From contig JBBSPV010000024.1 in NCBI GenBank assembly GCA_038258425.1, forward strand, positions 1-54,762: a DNA stretch of 54,762 nt, in the 5' to 3' direction. Positions within the stretch are counted from its first letter, which is position 1; each line of letters opens with the position of its first letter. Source of the DNA: DATLGB01 sp038258425. Its GTDB lineage: Bacteria > Actinomycetota > Thermoleophilia > Solirubrobacterales > Solirubrobacteraceae. The notes below the pieces were generated by a model. That model saw only the letters and a program-made list of their open reading frames with translations. It made no database searches and was not told where the DNA came from. This document shows, one piece after another, positions 52,651 to 54,762 of this stretch. The position numbers and the translations under genes were made by a program.

Positions 52651-54762
52651 CTAGGAGCGCGATTCGGCCTCGTGCGGCCCGCGCAGGCGGTCCGCCCAGG
52701 CCAGCAGGACGTCGACGGTGGAGGGGTCGCCCTCGACGACGGGCTCGGCCGGCTCCCCGGCCAGCAGGGCGTCGAAGTCCGAGCGCGCGAGCCGCCAGCG
52801 GGCCGTCGCGGTCCCGTCGGGCTCGGCGTTGACCGTGCGTAGGCCGCTGCCCTCCGCGGCCTCCAGCCGGGTGACCGCGCCGTCGACGTCGACGTCGACC
52901 GTCCACCGCTGTCCGGCGGCCCACCCCGGAGGCACGGCGTAGGCGAACGCCCGGAGGGTGCGCCGCGGCTCGGGGCGCGCCCCGGCGGCCACGAGCTCGG
53001 CCAGACTGCGGTCGGTGGCCGCGGCGGCCAGCAGCGCGCGGGCACGTCGGCGGCCGTGGGTGGCGCGCAGCGGGCCGCGGCGGCGCCGGACCCGGCCGCC
53101 GACGCCCGCGCGCCTCGCCGCGAGCCCGACCGCGTCCGTGCGCAGGTGCGTGCGGGTGGCCCGGCGGGCGCGCGGGCCCGGCAGCGTCCGGACGGTCGTG
53201 GACTCCGCGCCGGCGCTGACGGCGAGCGTCCCGAGGGTCTCCAGGGTGAGGTCGACCTCCGTCGGCTCGTCGACGACGAGGTGCAGCGCCGGGAGCAGGT
53301 CGGCCAGCAGCCGGGTGGCCGCGCGCGGGTCGTCGTGGGCGAGCTTGACCAGAGCGCCGCGCAAGGGCGGGTACTCGCGGCCGCCGCGGCCGCGGGCGAC
53401 GTCGCCGGGCGGGTCCGACGGCGCCGAGACGATCGTCGCCCGGGCCCGCAGGGCGTTCGCGGCGCCGTCGAGGTCGGCCACGACGCGCTCCGCCGGGGCG
53501 GCCTCGAGCGGCGCACGGCCCGCCGCGGCGCGGACCTGCTCCGCGGCGGCCGTGACCACGGCCGGCGGCGTGGGCGGCGGGGACGGCTCCGGCGTGTCGG
53601 ACGCGGGCGGCTCGGGCTCGGGCAGCGCGGGCTCGGGCAGCGCGGCAAGAGGCGGATCCGTGACCGCTTCCCGCCCCTCAGCCGCCTGTTGCCCCTCCGC
53701 CTCCAGGGGCGCCGCCTCCTCGGCGTGCGGCGCCGCCTCCTCCACGTCCAGCGGCGCCTCCACCTCCTCGGGCGCCGCCGCCTCCACGTCCAGCGCCGCC
53801 GCCTCCCCGGCCACGGGCTCCGCCACCTCGGCCGCCGCGGCGGGCCGCCGGGCGGCCGCGAGCTCGATCCGCAGCGCGGCGAGCTGGGCCTCCAGGGCAC
53901 GCGTGCGCCCCGGGTCGGCGGCGGCGTGCTCGACCTCCGCCGCCCGCCGCCGGGCCGCCGACGCCAGCGCCGCGGCCACGGCGGCCTCGCGCGCCGTCTC
54001 GGCCCGCTCCAGGTCGGCTCGCGACCCCTCGAGCTCCGCGCGAGCAGCAGCCGCGTCGGCGGCGCCGGCCGCGGCACGGTGCGCCTCGTCCCGGGCCCCT
54101 GCGAGCGACGCCTCGAGCGCGGCGATGCGCTCGCGCGCCTCCCGCAACTCCCCCACCGCGCCGGTGAAGCGCCGGCGGGTCTCCTCGTGGGCGGCGACCG
54201 CCCCGGCCGTCGCCGCGCGCTGCTCCTCGAGCGCGACCGCGGCCGCGTCGCGGGCGGCCCGGACCTCGGCGAGCTCCGCGCGGGCCGCGGCCAGCGCCTC
54301 CTCGAGCCGCCGGCGATCCCGTGTGGCGACCGCGAGGGCGACGGCGTCGGCCGCGTACCCGACCTCGCGCGTGCGCCGGTGCAACTGCGCCTCGTGCAGC
54401 TGGACGCGCAGCTCGCCTACGGTGGTGACGGCCGCCTGCAGCGCGTCGCGCAGGCGCAGCGCCCGGCGCTCGGCCTCTCCCGGCTCGATGCGGGCGAGCT
54501 CCTCCTCGAGGCCCGGCCGACGGGCGAGCTCGGCGCGCAGATCCGCGATCTGCGCGGCCGCCGAAGCCTCGCGCGCCGCCGCGCCGCCCTCGGGCGAGAG
54601 CCCCTCCCGCAGCGCGTCCCGCTCCGCGCGGGCCGCCCCGAGCTCCTCCTCCAGGCGGGCCGACTGCAGCTCGAGCGCCTCCGCCGCGCGCAGCGCGTCG
54701 CGCGCCGCCCGCGCCTGGACCTGCTCGGCGGCCTCGGCGCGGCCGGCGCGCCGCTCGGCCAG
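52651..54762 (-). CDS. Large Ala/Arg/Glu-rich coiled-coil protein (5' end beyond window)
   Basis: The frame is open from the TAG at 52651 to the right edge, at least 703 residues. The first 330 or so visible residues are heptad-like coiled coil (LEEALAAARAELAEVRAARD, RFTGAVGELREARERIAALE). A long acidic Pro/Ala/Glu linker (PEVEEAP-like, about 330-430) is followed by a C-terminal globular part (YPPLRGALVKLAHDDPRAAT, LRTDAVGLAARRAGVGGRVR, RWTVDVDVDGAVTRLEAAEG). The C-terminal region resembles no family I know. It could be a chromosome-organising or cell-wall-associated structural protein. No membrane segment is seen. Confidence 0.75.
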   Translation of the reverse strand: MAERRAGRAEAAEQVQARAARDALRAAEALELQSARLEEELGAARAERDALREGLSPEGGAAAREASAAAQIADLRAELARRPGLEEELARIEPGEAERRALRLRDALQAAVTTVGELRVQLHEAQLHRRTREVGYAADAVALAVATRDRRRLEEALAAARAELAEVRAARDAAAVALEEQRAATAGAVAAHEETRRRFTGAVGELREARERIAALEASLAGARDEAHRAAAGAADAAAARAELEGSRADLERAETAREAAVAAALASAARRRAAEVEHAAADPGRTRALEAQLAALRIELAAARRPAAAAEVAEPVAGEAAALDVEAAAPEEVEAPLDVEEAAPHAEEAAPLEAEGQQAAEGREAVTDPPLAALPEPALPEPEPPASDTPEPSPPPTPPAVVTAAAEQVRAAAGRAPLEAAPAERVVADLDGAANALRARATIVSAPSDPPGDVARGRGGREYPPLRGALVKLAHDDPRAATRLLADLLPALHLVVDEPTEVDLTLETLGTLAVSAGAESTTVRTLPGPRARRATRTHLRTDAVGLAARRAGVGGRVRRRRGPLRATHGRRRARALLAAAATDRSLAELVAAGARPEPRRTLRAFAYAVPPGWAAGQRWTVDVDVDGAVTRLEAAEGSGLRTVNAEPDGTATARWRLARSDFDALLAGEPAEPVVEGDPSTVDVLLAWADRLRGPHEAESRS

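Noticed and set aside
53640..53720. Repeated GCC/GAG-rich stretch as possible tandem repeat element
   Set aside because: It encodes the acidic Pro/Ala/Glu linker of the coiled-coil protein and is explained by codon bias.

Overview
The window is high-GC, densely packed bacterial chromosome. The base composition, frequent GTG/TTG starts, 1-8 bp gene overlaps, gatCAB amidotransferase genes, an actinobacterial-style intein in a PcrA/UvrD helicase and many short Solirubrobacter/Conexibacter-like membrane proteins suggest an actinomycete, most likely class Thermoleophilia (order Solirubrobacterales). This placement is inferred from sequence character, not from a search. No rRNA, tRNA, CRISPR array or intact insertion sequence was seen.

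Layout. 1-2622: start of a cytochrome P450, a doubtful small ORF, and the ilvB-ilvN acetolactate synthase pair. 2662-5245: an orphan polyamine-type binding lipoprotein divergent from a class III aminotransferase. 5399-9054: an accessory stretch with less regular codon use (SDR dehydrogenase, quinone-oxidoreductase-like MDR, a frameshifted EthD gene, a sigma factor with a SnoaL-like tail). 9310-18350: a catabolic island with a GntR regulator carrying a Cache-like sensor, an APC permease, a tightly overlapped Fe-S protein/FAD oxidase/104-residue unknown/stress-protein operon, and an aldehyde dehydrogenase. 18371-20159: two hairpin repeats and small membrane or hypothetical proteins. 20207-28059: gatC-gatA-gatB, then pcrA (with intein)-folD. 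28099-34241: a secreted protein, a queuosine-salvage-like protein, a methyltransferase, and sulfur genes (tusA, moeB/thiF-like, cysE) next to a flavin disulfide reductase-like protein. 34353-37691: two-component system, a Usp-like protein and cysK. 38166-43554: lipoprotein, two ABC ATPases and a giant FtsX-type permease. 43555-45139: decayed DNA holding vapBC. 45140-54762: Rrf2 regulator, HDOD-LuxR protein, gltX, nfo, dnaE1 and the 3' part of a long coiled-coil gene.

Functional links. The island at 9310-18350 looks like uptake plus stepwise oxidation of a small amine- or hydroxy-acid substrate. The regulator probably acts at a palindrome that overlaps a strong promoter in front of the permease. 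The aminotransferase and PotD-like protein at 2662-5245 could feed the same aldehyde dehydrogenase, but this is only inference. CysE, CysK, TusA and the MoeB-like E1 enzyme point to cysteine and sulfur-carrier metabolism.

The most general observation concerns starts. Most genes that head a transcription unit have a TANNNT -10 box ending only 6-10 nt before the start codon and no Shine-Dalgarno sequence, which predicts leaderless mRNAs. By contrast, several accessory-region genes (SDR, APC permease, aldehyde dehydrogenase) have Shine-Dalgarno sites and, in the clearest cases, promoters further upstream.
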